NCBI GenBank assembly: GCA_026417615.1
Contig: JAOACY010000096.1
Location: forward strand, 1 to 32,579
Source of the DNA: Clostridia bacterium
GTDB lineage: Bacteria > Bacillota > Clostridia > Acetivibrionales > JAFADI01
Length of the DNA stretch: 32,579 nt
Reading direction: 5' to 3'
A model generated the notes under the pieces. The model did no database searches. It was not told where the DNA came from and worked only from the letters and a program-made list of their open reading frames with translations. Below are positions 32,421 through 32,579 of this stretch, in pieces. A program made the translations under genes and the position numbers. Position 1 is the first letter of the stretch, and each line of letters starts with the position of its first letter.

Positions 32421-32579
32421 GTGTGCCTATAAATAATTAAGATAGTGTAAAGTAACGTATGAAAAACATGTGCTGGAGCTATCACAAAGCAAGTGCACCT
32501 TGAAAAGTGAAGAATATACCTAAAATGATAGGATCTTGGTACTCAGTCCCAAAACCTGACAGGGGAAATAAGTACTTCC
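32421..32579 (+). other. possible 5' end of a group II intron, cut by the window edge
   Basis: No gene is seen from 32337 to the end. From 32421 the sequence begins GTGTG, the 5' consensus of group II introns (GUGYG). A GATAG/CTATC pair and stretches such as TACCTAAA and GGTACTCAGTC follow, which resemble blocks of domain I in Ll.LtrB-like introns. The catalytic domain V and the reverse transcriptase would lie to the right of the window, so this cannot be confirmed. It could also be another structured RNA or plain intergenic sequence. Confidence 0.3.

Overview
The window looks like a chromosomal segment of a low-GC, anaerobic, Gram-positive Clostridia. The grounds are strong AGGAGG-type ribosome binding sites, frequent TTG/GTG starts, a bacterial V-type ATPase operon, a ydaO-type c-di-AMP riboswitch, an ANTAR regulator beside PII and Amt, and a sporulation-type D,D-carboxypeptidase. 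The exact genus is not determined; an Acetivibrio/Ruminiclostridium-like organism is only an inference.

Region 1 (1-12886, all + strand, tightly spaced or overlapping) is a biosynthetic operon that enters from the left edge. It encodes a KAS III-like protein (3' part only), a radical SAM protein with a B12-binding-like N-terminus, an enlarged divergent 3-hydroxyacyl-CoA dehydrogenase, a KAS II-type ketosynthase, an MGT-type glycosyltransferase and a flavodoxin. These are followed by an Sfp-type phosphopantetheinyl transferase, two tandem condensation-like acyltransferases, a canonical 3-hydroxyacyl-CoA dehydrogenase, a KAS III with an intact triad, a MobB-like P-loop protein with a Cys cluster, and a MOSC-MogA fusion. 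The set reads as a fatty-acid/polyketide-like pathway. Its beta-keto reduction may be done by HAD-type dehydrogenases, and its product is probably glycosylated and acylated. No carrier protein, FabG or dehydratase lies in the window, so the pathway must extend to the left or borrow these activities. The product is unknown; this is the best candidate here for an undescribed system.

Region 2 (about 12900-16672) is a separate unit with its own extended -10 promoter. It encodes a membrane-anchored flavodoxin, a CDP-alcohol phosphatidyltransferase and a large FtsX/MacB-type permease with no ATPase beside it.

Region 3 (16673-19741) holds a c-di-AMP riboswitch with a terminator ahead of dapB, then a convergent dacF-like carboxypeptidase gene with an unusual Ser/Lys spacing. 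Both genes act in peptidoglycan metabolism.

Region 4 (19742-28430) is a complete V-type ATPase operon in the order H-I-K-E-C-F-A-B-D. The NtpK Na+ ligands known from Enterococcus hirae are conserved, so Na+ coupling is predicted. Two short inverted-repeat elements interrupt the operon and a third lies after amt. A bidirectional terminator separates the operon from a convergent DUF368 gene, a likely undecaprenyl-phosphate translocase.

Region 5 (29360-32340) is a nitrogen-control module: an ANTAR response regulator behind a leader terminator, then PII and Amt behind a second promoter, a two-hairpin leader and a terminator that an ANTAR protein could relieve. The last ~160 bases may be the 5' end of a group II intron that continues beyond the window.
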